Below, in pieces: positions 34,879 through 42,669 of a stretch of DNA of 64,000 nt. A program made the translations under genes and the position numbers. Source of the DNA: G963665925 sp963676345 (GTDB taxonomy: Bacteria > Bacillota > Clostridia > Peptostreptococcales > Acidaminobacteraceae); assembly GCA_963676345.2 (NCBI GenBank), contig CAXXTS010000006.1:62001-126000 (forward strand), read 5' to 3'. How positions within the stretch are numbered: the first letter of the stretch is position 1; every line of letters begins with the position of its first letter. Under the pieces are notes generated by a model. It saw only the letters and a program-made list of their open reading frames with translations, made no database searches and was not told where the DNA came from.

Positions 34879-36594
34879 ATGAAATTTATTGATTTTGACG
34901 CGGACAAATGCGATTTATGCTTTAAATGCCTAAGAGTCTGTCCGACAAAAGCTATTGCCTTCTCCGGAAGTAGAAGACATATCATTGACGAACGTTGCAT
35001 TAAGTGTGGATTGTGTCAGGCACACTGCCAATCTGGAGCACTTAAAATCCAACTCGACATTCACCAAGTGAAGAAAGCTATTCATAGCGGTCGCACGGTA
35101 GTTGTGTCACTTGCCCCATCTTTTGCGGGTGCTTTTAGGCTTAAAGAGGCCGGCCAGATTGTGAACGGTCTTAGAACACTTGGTTTTAAATATATAGAGG
35201 AAACAGCCCACGGTGCTGAAATTGTATCAAGACATTATGAAAAGGAAATTTCCGGTTCAGACCGTCCCAACATCATAACAAGCTGTTGTCCTTCAGCAAA
35301 CTATTTAATTGAACATTACTATCCAAGCGCGGTAGAATGTGTCATTCCAGTGATGTCTCCAATGCTGGCCCATGGACTGGACATCAAAGAACGCTATGGC
35401 GAGGATACCTTTGTGGTATTCATCGGCCCTTGCCTCGCTAAAAAGGCTGAATCGGTAGATGTGAGCGGTCCAATTGACGCGGTCATGACCTTCTCGGAGT
35501 TAGAAGAGTGGTTTGAGGAGGCATCCATCGATCTCCAAGAACTGGATGATGAGCCCTTTGATCACGAGGTGAGTATGCGCGGTCGTGCATATCCCCTTGG
35601 AGGCAGTCTTTGGAAATATGATATGGAAACGCGTATTGACCCTAAATACAAGTACATTCATGTAAATGGTATAGAGTCTTGTGAGTCATTTCTGGAATCG
35701 GTTACCCAGAAAGAAATTGAAGGCTACTGTGCCGAAATCAATATATGCAGTGGCAACTGCTTGAACGGGCCAGACATGCCTAAATCTGCCCCCCGTTTCT
35801 ATGAGCGTCAGAGCCTGCTTGGGGAATATGTTAAAAAACGTGCAGGGCTAACTTGTGAAGCGGAATATGAAGCTTCAGACGTAGAAGTCCACCGGGCGTT
35901 CAGAGCCAAGCCGATTGAGCAAAAGTCCATTAGTGAGACGACCATGCGCGACATTCTGCTGCGTATGGGCAAGTACTCAGTCAGTGACCAGCTCAACTGT
36001 GGAGCCTGTGGCTATACAACGTGCCGTGAAAAGGCAGTCGCTGTCTTCCACGGGTATTCAGACGCTGACATGTGCATGAGCACCCTTAGGCAAAAAGCAG
36101 AGAGTCTGCGGTTTATACTATTTGAAAACACACCCAATGCAGTTTGTATTCTGGACAGTGAACTCCGTGTCAGAGAGGTCAACCCTTCTTTTGACCGAAT
36201 TTTTAATGAAGAGAAAATCAACTTGGCAAAGTGGCCAATTTATGCGATTATGGAAGACGATGTTTTCAAGGAAATGCAGGGCACTGGCCTGGATCAAATC
36301 AGCAAGAAGATCTATATGGACAGTGTGGACCGCTACTTCTACTGTAACATTGTCAAGCTGGATGAGGGCGCCCTTTATGTTTGTATTCTGACCGATATTA
36401 CAGATGCTGAGAAGAGCCGTGGTGAGCTTGAACGCGTGAAAGAAGAAACGGTTGCGGCTTGCCAAAATGTTATTGATAAACAGATGCGTGTTGCTCAGGA
36501 AATTGCCAGTCTGCTTGGCGAGACAACTGCCGAAACCAAAATTGGTCTCAACCGTCTGAAGAAAATTGTGCTCAATGACAATGGAGGGATGTAA
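34879..36594 (+). CDS. hydS: HydS-like sensory [FeFe] hydrogenase with PAS domain
   Basis: A 571-residue cytoplasmic protein. Order: two [4Fe-4S] motifs (CDLCFKCLRVCPTKAI, CIKCGLCQAHCQSGA), an H-cluster domain (about 75-340), a further FeS domain LNCGACGYTTCREKA (about 372-388) and a PAS domain (about 410-510). The three H-cluster loops read TSCCPSANY, IGPCLAKKAE and NICSGNCLNGP, so the Cys ligands are kept, but surroundings differ from catalytic enzymes. This layout is that of group C sensory hydrogenases; the phosphatase gene next door fits the phosphatase-linked subgroup. It likely reports H2 or redox state rather than making H2. Confidence 0.85.
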   Translation: MKFIDFDADKCDLCFKCLRVCPTKAIAFSGSRRHIIDERCIKCGLCQAHCQSGALKIQLDIHQVKKAIHSGRTVVVSLAPSFAGAFRLKEAGQIVNGLRTLGFKYIEETAHGAEIVSRHYEKEISGSDRPNIITSCCPSANYLIEHYYPSAVECVIPVMSPMLAHGLDIKERYGEDTFVVFIGPCLAKKAESVDVSGPIDAVMTFSELEEWFEEASIDLQELDDEPFDHEVSMRGRAYPLGGSLWKYDMETRIDPKYKYIHVNGIESCESFLESVTQKEIEGYCAEINICSGNCLNGPDMPKSAPRFYERQSLLGEYVKKRAGLTCEAEYEASDVEVHRAFRAKPIEQKSISETTMRDILLRMGKYSVSDQLNCGACGYTTCREKAVAVFHGYSDADMCMSTLRQKAESLRFILFENTPNAVCILDSELRVREVNPSFDRIFNEEKINLAKWPIYAIMEDDVFKEMQGTGLDQISKKIYMDSVDRYFYCNIVKLDEGALYVCILTDITDAEKSRGELERVKEETVAACQNVIDKQMRVAQEIASLLGETTAETKIGLNRLKKIVLNDNGGM

Positions 36595-37788
36595 ATGTTT
36601 CCAGAGTCGCACTACTTAGATATTTCCCACCACTCACTCAACAAGCATGGTGAAGAGCTGTGTGGCGACAAGGTCGAAGTTTTCAAGTCATCTGACCGGA
36701 TGATTGTTGTCCTTGCCGATGGTCTGGGGAGTGGGGTAAAGGCAAATATTCTTGCAACGCTGACTACCAAAATTATGATTACAATGCTTGAAAACGGTGC
36801 GGGTATTCATGAGACAATCGAAACGATTATCAGCACACTGCCCGTCTGTCAGGTTAGAAAAATCGGATACTCTACATTCAGCATTCTTGAAATAGATGAC
36901 ACCATGAAGTGTAGAATTATTGAGTTTGACAATCCACCGGTCTTTGTAAGCAGAAATCACAAGCTTCTTGAGCTTGAGAAAGAAGAGCTGTTAATTGGTG
37001 GTAAAAAGGTGAAAATTGCTGAAATGACACTGAATATCGGAGATGAGATCACCCTATGCAGTGACGGCGTTATCCACGCGGGTGTTGGCAATATCCTTAA
37101 CCATGGGTGGGAATGGCATCATGTTGCCGAGTTTCTCACATCGCAGAGGTTGCCTTCTGCTGAGAAGCTGAACAGACGTCTTATAGATACCTGTAATAAG
37201 CTATATGGCGGCAAGGCAGGCGATGACACCACGGCAGTAACTGTCAAGGTGAGAAAGCCAGAGCGCGTTCAGGTCTTCACTGGACCGCCAGAAGACCAAA
37301 GGACAGACCGCATGTTTGTGGATGCCTTTATGAAGAGTGGCGGCAAGAAGGTAGTCTGCGGTGGGACTGCAGCCAATATTTTCTCAAGGGAGCTTGGGGA
37401 AAGTATTGAAACAGATATTGAATACATTGATCCTGAAGTACCTCCAATTGCAAAAATTAAGGGACTCGACCTCGTGACAGAGGGGGTTCTCACACTGCGG
37501 ATGGTATTGGGAAGATTGTCGGAAATTGAACATACAAGTGCCGAGCCAATCTTTAACAAGGAAGACGGTGTCAGCAAGCTGATGAAGGTTTTCTACGAAG
37601 AATCTACACACGTAGATTTTTGGGTGGGACGAGCCATCAACCCTGCACACCAGAATCCGGACTTTCCAAATGAACTGGGCATAAAGATCAATGTCGTACG
37701 CGACCTTGTCGACCAGCTTAGGATGCTTGGGAAAACAGTAACTATAAAGTATATGATCGAAAATCAGGTTGGTGATGGAAATGCGTAA
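36595..37788 (+). CDS. PP2C/SpoIIE-type serine phosphatase linked to HydS
   Basis: A 397-residue cytoplasmic protein. Residues 1-225 form a SpoIIE-like PP2C domain with metal Asps in VVLADGLGSGVKAN, LCSDGVIHAG and AGDDTTAVTV. The second half (about 230-395) is a domain of unknown function with VVCGGTAANIFSRELG and KGLDLVTEGVLTLRMVLG. Its start abuts the hydS stop. By the HydS precedent, H2 sensing could set this phosphatase activity, which then acts on a Ser/Thr-phosphorylated partner not encoded here. Confidence 0.85.
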   Translation: MFPESHYLDISHHSLNKHGEELCGDKVEVFKSSDRMIVVLADGLGSGVKANILATLTTKIMITMLENGAGIHETIETIISTLPVCQVRKIGYSTFSILEIDDTMKCRIIEFDNPPVFVSRNHKLLELEKEELLIGGKKVKIAEMTLNIGDEITLCSDGVIHAGVGNILNHGWEWHHVAEFLTSQRLPSAEKLNRRLIDTCNKLYGGKAGDDTTAVTVKVRKPERVQVFTGPPEDQRTDRMFVDAFMKSGGKKVVCGGTAANIFSRELGESIETDIEYIDPEVPPIAKIKGLDLVTEGVLTLRMVLGRLSEIEHTSAEPIFNKEDGVSKLMKVFYEESTHVDFWVGRAINPAHQNPDFPNELGIKINVVRDLVDQLRMLGKTVTIKYMIENQVGDGNA

Positions 37789-39208
37789 GTTTGATAATCA
37801 GGTTCAACTCGTAAAAAATGAAGTGATTGCTTCAGTGGCGCGCTTTGCTTTTGAAGGCACACTCTATGAAAATATTTCAGAAATACCCAAATTAGTTAAT
37901 CCGGGTCCAGACCCGAGGTTTAGGTGCTGTATCCACCATGAACGTGCCATTACGGCAGAACGTATTACCATGGTCATGGGGGGACAAAAAAATGTAAAGG
38001 GCATCGTTCAGGTACTGGATTCAGCGTGTGATCAGTGCCCCGTGGAACGCTATACGGTAACAGAAACCTGCAGGGGCTGTCTTGCTCATAGATGCAAGGG
38101 TGCATGTCCTGTAAATGCCATTACCATTGTGGACAACAAGGCAGTCATTGACTACTCCAAGTGCATTGAATGTGGCAAGTGCAAGACAAGCTGTCCTTAT
38201 AATGCCATTGCAGACGTCATGCGTCCGTGCAGAAGAGATTGTCCAACCGGAGCCATTGAAATGGACAGTCGTAAAAAGGCAGTGATTGACCAAGACAAAT
38301 GTATTTCCTGCGGGGCATGTGTGTACAAATGTCCTTTTGGTGCTATTCAGGAAAAGTCGGAAATTTTACCGGTCATTGAGAAACTGAAGGACGAACATAA
38401 GCATATGTATGCCATGCTTGCACCAGCGTTTTCATCACAGTTTGATTACGCAGACCTGGGCCAGGTCATTCATGGTATTAAGAAGCTTGGATTTAAAGAT
38501 GTGGTTGAAGTGGCACTGGGGGCAGACCTGGTGGTTCGCCATGAGTCCGCTGAACTGCTTGAAGCCATTGAAGAAAAGAGCGTTCTGACAAGCTCTTGCT
38601 GTCCTGGTTTTGTGAACTATATCGACATTAAGTATCCTAAGCTCAAGGGGCATGTTTCAAAGACTGTGTCCCCAATGGTTGCTACAGCACGTCTGATTAA
38701 GAAAATTGATGATCAGGCAGAAGTTGTATTTATCGGACCTTGTATTGCTAAAAAGAGTGAAAAGGAAAAAACAGAAGATGTCGATTATGTGATGACCTTT
38801 GAAGAACTGGCTGCACTTATTGAGTCTCGCGATATTGATTTGACACAGCTGAGTGAACATCCGCTAAACAACGCGTCTTACTTCGGAAGGAAGTTTGCTG
38901 CATCAGGCGGACTGAGTATGGCTGTTAAAGACTATCTGGGAGAAGACAAGGCAAAAAATGTGCGCACAATGGTATGTGATGGTATTGCCGAGTGTGACAA
39001 GGCACTTAAGCTAACGGGTGTCAACCGCCTTCAGGCAGATTTCATTGAAGGCATGGCCTGCAAGGGTGGATGCATCAAGGGGCCTGTCACCATGCACCAT
39101 GGTCCGAAGGATGTTAAAAGCGTTGAGAACTACAGCAAGAAGGCGCTTGAGGAGAATCCAGACCAGTCGCTTAGAGTCTTTGACTTAAGTGGAATCCATT
39201 TAGAGTAA
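37775..39208 (+). CDS. [FeFe] hydrogenase, group B-like
   Basis: A protein of about 477 residues. An N-terminal Cys-rich region (residues 45-185) holds FRCCIHHERA, CDQCPVERY and several ferredoxin-type clusters (CIECGKCKTSCPYNAI, CISCGACVYKCPFGAI). The H-cluster domain follows with TSSCCPGFVNY, FIGPCIAKKSE and MACKGGCIKGP. This resembles group B monomeric, presumably ferredoxin-dependent, hydrogenases. The IGPC (not MPC) loop is typical of that group. It overlaps the phosphatase gene; ATG at 37781 is an alternative start. The four genes resemble the hydS-phosphatase-hydrogenase locus reported in Ruminococcus albus. Confidence 0.85.
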   Translation: MEMRKFDNQVQLVKNEVIASVARFAFEGTLYENISEIPKLVNPGPDPRFRCCIHHERAITAERITMVMGGQKNVKGIVQVLDSACDQCPVERYTVTETCRGCLAHRCKGACPVNAITIVDNKAVIDYSKCIECGKCKTSCPYNAIADVMRPCRRDCPTGAIEMDSRKKAVIDQDKCISCGACVYKCPFGAIQEKSEILPVIEKLKDEHKHMYAMLAPAFSSQFDYADLGQVIHGIKKLGFKDVVEVALGADLVVRHESAELLEAIEEKSVLTSSCCPGFVNYIDIKYPKLKGHVSKTVSPMVATARLIKKIDDQAEVVFIGPCIAKKSEKEKTEDVDYVMTFEELAALIESRDIDLTQLSEHPLNNASYFGRKFAASGGLSMAVKDYLGEDKAKNVRTMVCDGIAECDKALKLTGVNRLQADFIEGMACKGGCIKGPVTMHHGPKDVKSVENYSKKALEENPDQSLRVFDLSGIHLE

Positions 39209-39213
39209 AGTAT

Positions 39214-39262
39214 AAAATCCAGCAGGAGGCCCATTAAAATGCGCTTCTTGCTGGATTTTTTA
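39214..39262 (+). terminator. Rho-independent terminator of the hydS operon
   Basis: AAAATCCAGCAGGA pairs with TTCTTGCTGGATTTTTT around an AT-rich centre. Confidence 0.9.
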
Positions 39263-39333
39263 AGCTCAAATATAAGATGAATATCTGCCACGTATAACCA
39301 CTTTAACGACTGCTACATTGGACAAGTGGTTTT

Positions 39334-39870
39334 CTATCGGTAGGCATCCATACCCAAGTTGGCCAGTTCATCCGCTCGGTGGTTCATTTTAATGAGGTAC
39401 TCGAATTCTGCCATGGGAACTGAGCCGTATGCCTTTGCAAATTTTTCATACCATTTTTTTACCTCGGCCTGCTTACTCAGCTCCAAATGTCCCTTGACTT
39501 TATAGAACTGAACTGTCTGGATTTGATTGACCAGGCCGATGATTTCAGCCCACAGGTCCTTGTTTTCTACGGGTTTTTTCTGTGAGGTTTTCCATCCGTT
39601 GGACTGCCATTTGAGGTACCATTTCTGATTGAAACAGTTCACAATGTAGGCGCTGTCGGAGTAAATGCGCACATGGTGCTGGTGTGACTTGAGGGCCTTC
39701 AGACCCTCTAGGACTGCGGTAAGCTCCATAATGTTATTGGTTGTATTCTGTGCACCGCCGTAGAGTTCCTTTTGGTTTTCGCCAGCTTCGAGGATTGTGC
39801 CCCAGCCTCCGATATTGCTTTCGTTCTGGTTGCCTGAACAGGCCCCATCTGTATAAATATTGATTTTCAC
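39334..39870 (-). CDS. rnhA: Ribonuclease HI family protein
   Basis: A 178-residue nuclease that cuts RNA in RNA-DNA hybrids. Catalytic residues are seen in order: Asp in YTDGACSGN, Glu in IMELTAVLEGL, Asp in IYSDSAYIVN, His in KVKGH and Asp in NHRADELA. An insertion of about 25 residues after KVKGH (LELSKQAEVKKWYEKFAK) makes it longer than the usual 155. Start is a GTG with GGGAGAG ahead. It is convergent with the hydrogenase operon and unrelated in function. Confidence 0.9.
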   Translation of the reverse strand: MKINIYTDGACSGNQNESNIGGWGTILEAGENQKELYGGAQNTTNNIMELTAVLEGLKALKSHQHHVRIYSDSAYIVNCFNQKWYLKWQSNGWKTSQKKPVENKDLWAEIIGLVNQIQTVQFYKVKGHLELSKQAEVKKWYEKFAKAYGSVPMAEFEYLIKMNHRADELANLGMDAYR

Positions 39871-40026
39871 GCTCTTCTCTCCCTTCCAAAGTGCTACTGG
39901 AAAGCGTCACCCTATTATAGCATGGCCTTGTGGTTGACAGGTTGGAATTTTAATCGTATTATCAAAGTGGATTTTATTTGGCATATGCCAATATTTATGT
40001 GTTCGAATGAATAGATGGAGGTAATC

Positions 40027-40842
40027 ATGATAGAAAAGTATCAGCTTCATGAGAATTCAAAGGTTAAACATACCATTGCCGTAATGAGTGGCAAAGGCGG
40101 TGTAGGTAAATCTTCAGTTACATCCCTGATGGCAGTTTCTCTTATGGAGCAAGGGCTTCGTGTTGGCGTTTTGGATGCGGATATTACAGGACCGAGTATT
40201 CCGAAAGTTTTTGGTCTTTCAGGAAAGCGGGCTGTAGGAACGGAAAATTCAATTTTCCCAGTAGAAACGGCAAAGGGCATTAAAATTATGTCAATCAATC
40301 TACTTGTAAAAAATGATGAAGACCCAGTGGTTTGGAGAGGTCCGGTTCTTTCTGGTATCATCGAGCGTTTTTATTCAGAAGTGGAATGGGGCGAGCTTGA
40401 TGTGATGCTGATTGACATGCCGCCGGGAACGGGTGATGTCCCACTGACTGTGATGCAGTCTGTGCCAGTAGATGGCATTGTCGTCGTTTCCTCACCACAG
40501 GATCTGGTGGGATTAATTGTGAAGAAGTCCATCAAAATGGCTCAAATGCTCCACACGCCTATTCTTGGCATTGTAGAAAATATGGCTTACCTGGAATGTC
40601 CAGACTGTAATAAAAAAATCAATATATTCGGGGAGAGCAAAGTGCCTAAAGTTGCTGAGGAATCAGGGCTTGAGCTTTTGGCGTCTCTACCGATTGACCC
40701 TGAGCTTGCCAAACTGAGTGATGAAGGAAAGGTTGAGCTTTATTCAAAGATAAATTATACTTTTGGGGAGACCTTCGGTTCTAAGGTAGAAGATATGATG
40801 ACAGCAGTCAAAAAACTGCCTAAAAAACTGCCAGTATTATAA
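40027..40842 (+). CDS. Mrp/NBP35-family Fe-S cluster carrier ATPase
   Basis: A 271-residue P-loop protein: deviant Walker A SGKGGVGKSSVTSL (about residues 23-36), LDADITGPSIPKVFGL, MLIDMPPGTGDVPLT, and a CxxC (ECPDCNKK) near residue 195 used for cluster binding between subunits. Such proteins load [4Fe-4S] clusters onto targets, fitting a genome rich in Fe-S hydrogenases. Start is the ATG after GGAGGTAATC. Followed at 73 bases by a DUF134 regulator gene, a common clostridial pairing. Confidence 0.9.
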   Translation: MIEKYQLHENSKVKHTIAVMSGKGGVGKSSVTSLMAVSLMEQGLRVGVLDADITGPSIPKVFGLSGKRAVGTENSIFPVETAKGIKIMSINLLVKNDEDPVVWRGPVLSGIIERFYSEVEWGELDVMLIDMPPGTGDVPLTVMQSVPVDGIVVVSSPQDLVGLIVKKSIKMAQMLHTPILGIVENMAYLECPDCNKKINIFGESKVPKVAEESGLELLASLPIDPELAKLSDEGKVELYSKINYTFGETFGSKVEDMMTAVKKLPKKLPVL

Positions 40843-40915
40843 GAGGTGTGTAGTTATGGGAATTGGCCGGCATACCTCGTGTAAACATACGTAAGATAAT
40901 GAAAGAGAGATGACT

Positions 40916-41392
40916 ATGCCAAGACCTGTTAAGCCACGTAGAATATCTGCACTACCTGAAACACGGGCTTTTAGGCCTGAATCTGAAACCAGTCTTGAAG
41001 TAAAGCTGAAGTTTGATGAGTATGAGGCTATCCGCTTAAAGGATGTAGAAGGCCTGCATCAGGAAGACGCAGCAAAGCATATGCAGATTTCAAGACAAAC
41101 ATTTCAGTTGATTTTGGAGTCCGCGAGAAAGAAGATTGGACTGGCTCTTGTAGAAGGGCGCAGTATCCTCATAGACGGCGGCGATGTGACGGTGGATATT
41201 TGCCGCTACATTTGTGCGACCTGCGGTCATGAGTTTGACACACCTCAAGACGCGTCATCGTCTTGTCCAAACTGTGGCAAGCGAGAGGCGATCTGTAAAC
41301 CATCTGATGCCTACTGTGAAAAATGCTGTAGAAAAGGTATCGGACGCAAGCGCTGTCAAAAGATGCGCGCGAGGCTCGAAGAGGATAAATAA
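40916..41392 (+). CDS. DUF134-family DNA-binding protein with zinc-ribbon tail
   Basis: A 158-residue protein beginning MPRPVKPRRI, the family hallmark. Residues 35-85 hold a sigma-70 region 4-like helix-turn-helix (LHQEDAAKHMQISRQTFQLI). The C-terminus has eight or more Cys in CATCGHEF, CPNCGKRE and YCEKCCRKGIGRKRC, likely binding zinc or an Fe-S cluster. I prefer ATG 40916 because it gives the canonical start. Function is unknown, but proximity to Mrp suggests regulation of metal-cluster genes. Confidence 0.8.
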   Translation: MPRPVKPRRISALPETRAFRPESETSLEVKLKFDEYEAIRLKDVEGLHQEDAAKHMQISRQTFQLILESARKKIGLALVEGRSILIDGGDVTVDICRYICATCGHEFDTPQDASSSCPNCGKREAICKPSDAYCEKCCRKGIGRKRCQKMRARLEEDK

Positions 41393-41445
41393 AAGATATT
41401 TTTACGAGATCTAAATCGAAGAGATTTGAGTGTTTCTTCACGCTG

Positions 41446-41470
41446 AAAAAGGGCCGATAAGGCCCTTTTT
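41446..41470. terminator. Bidirectional terminator
   Basis: AAAAAGGGCC-GATAA-GGCCCTTTTT: the A-run and T-run flank a GC-rich stem, so it works for the DUF134 gene and the convergent YkuS gene. Confidence 0.9.
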
Positions 41471-41483
41471 TATTATTTGCTAT

Positions 41484-41978
41484 TTATTTGCATGTCCCTT
41501 TCTTAACTGCGTTTAAAATCATTTCTGGTGTCATTGAGTCCGCGTTTATAACGAGCTGTTTGCCATGGCAAGAAATGGGTTCAATTTCTTCATAAGCCAT
41601 ATCAAGATTGTTTAGAATTGAAACATTGGCATCCATATCGTTATCGCCGTACCTCACAACGTGGTAGCCTTCTTTTTTAAGAAGTGTCTCAACGTCACTC
41701 ATACCAGGCTGGATAGAGATTTTAACATCAAGTCCTTTTTTACATGGTCCTTTACGAATTGCTTCAAGCACCTTGTCAGGTGTTAAACTGTTTGCACTAA
41801 TAACAAGCATTTTTCCATGACACTGCACAGGTTCGATCTCTTCGTATGCCATGTCCACATCATTGATAACAGCCACTTGTGCATCGAGATCATTTTCGCC
41901 GTATTTTACAACATCAAAGCCTTCTTTTTTTAGTAGATTTTCGATTTCTGTCATGCCGGATTGAATTGAAATTTTCAT
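41484..41978 (-). CDS. Tandem UPF0180 (YkuS-like) protein
   Basis: A 164-residue soluble protein made of two near-identical copies of an 80-residue unit. Copy 1 begins MKISIQSGMTEIENLLKKEG, copy 2 (about residue 84) VKISIQPGMSDVETLLKKEG. Shared elements: VVKYGENDLDA/VVRYGDNDMDA, VDMAYEEIEP/LDMAYEEIEP, CHGKMLVI/CHGKQLVI, and a terminal GPCKK/GTCK. Normal YkuS proteins have one unit. The Cys before HGK and at each end are kept in both halves. AGGAGGTG precedes the chosen ATG. Function unknown. Confidence 0.8.
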   Translation of the reverse strand: MKISIQSGMTEIENLLKKEGFDVVKYGENDLDAQVAVINDVDMAYEEIEPVQCHGKMLVISANSLTPDKVLEAIRKGPCKKGLDVKISIQPGMSDVETLLKKEGYHVVRYGDNDMDANVSILNNLDMAYEEIEPISCHGKQLVINADSMTPEMILNAVKKGTCK

Positions 41979-42177
41979 ATCTGTGCACCTCCTATTACTC
42001 AAGATATACCCCCAGTCTGAATGGAAAAATCGCTAAAGTTCAAAAAAATGGGTGTCCAGATACAAATGCTGAGCAAAATATTCCGTCTTCTTACAGCAAG
42101 GGTTAAATTTACGGCACTAAACCATAAAATGGAACAATTCCTTTTGTGGTGTCTGTCCCGCGGGATGGATTAAATGG

Positions 42178-42183
42178 TATAAT
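42178..42183 (+). promoter_or_regulatory. Extended -10 promoter of mgsA
   Basis: TGGTATAAT, an extended -10 with a perfect TATAAT, about 35 bases before the mgsA start. No good -35 is seen; instead a perfect palindrome TCCCGCGGGA (42156-42165) sits where the -35 should be and may be a regulator site. Confidence 0.45.
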
Positions 42184-42217
42184 GAGAAGACAATACATGA
42201 TTAAAGGAGGATGAAGA

Positions 42218-42622
42218 ATGAAGATAGCACTAATAGCACATGACAAAAAGAAAGATCAAATCGTGAAGTTTGCGGTTCGACATAAAGGTATTTTGGAAGG
42301 CCAGGAATTATTTGCAACCGGTACAACAGGCCAGCGTATTATGGATGTAACCGGCCTTAAGGTACATCGCTTTTTGTCAGGGCCACTTGGGGGCGACCAG
42401 CAGATTGGGTCAATGCTTGCACAAGATGATGTTGATCTGGTTATTTTTCTGCGTGATCCACTGACTGCACAGCCACATGAACCAGACGTTCAGGCACTAC
42501 TTAGACTTTGCGATGTACATCAGGTGCCGCTTGCAACTAATATTACCTCTGCTGAAATTCTGCTCCAAGCAATGTATGGGGACCCGGAATGGCGTTCTGT
42601 GAGTGAAGATTATAAAAAATAG
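42218..42622 (+). CDS. mgsA: Methylglyoxal synthase
   Basis: A 134-residue enzyme turning dihydroxyacetone phosphate into methylglyoxal and phosphate, a glycolytic overflow route. Motifs: IALIAHDKKKD at the start, ATGTTGQRI, LSGPLGGDQQIG with catalytic Asp, FLRDPLTAQPHEPD with a second Asp, and the His pair region at LCDVHQVPLATN. Length is normal. AAAGGAGG precedes the ATG. A sigma-54-type activator gene follows after 47 bases. Confidence 0.95.
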   Translation: MKIALIAHDKKKDQIVKFAVRHKGILEGQELFATGTTGQRIMDVTGLKVHRFLSGPLGGDQQIGSMLAQDDVDLVIFLRDPLTAQPHEPDVQALLRLCDVHQVPLATNITSAEILLQAMYGDPEWRSVSEDYKK

Positions 42623-42669
42623 AAATGACATAGCAATAGATACATGTGGGTTTCAAAGGTGGTATGAAA

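Noticed and set aside
37775..39208. Reading the second hydrogenase as another HydA of the main bifurcating complex
   Set aside because: It lacks the plant-type ferredoxin domain and MPC loop and has IGPC, as in group B enzymes; its operon has no NuoF-like subunit.
40856..40894. A 12-codon frame (MGIGRHTSCKHT) with AGAGGTG ahead, between mrp and the DUF134 gene
   Set aside because: Could be a leader peptide, but nothing in the surrounding sequence suggests attenuation.
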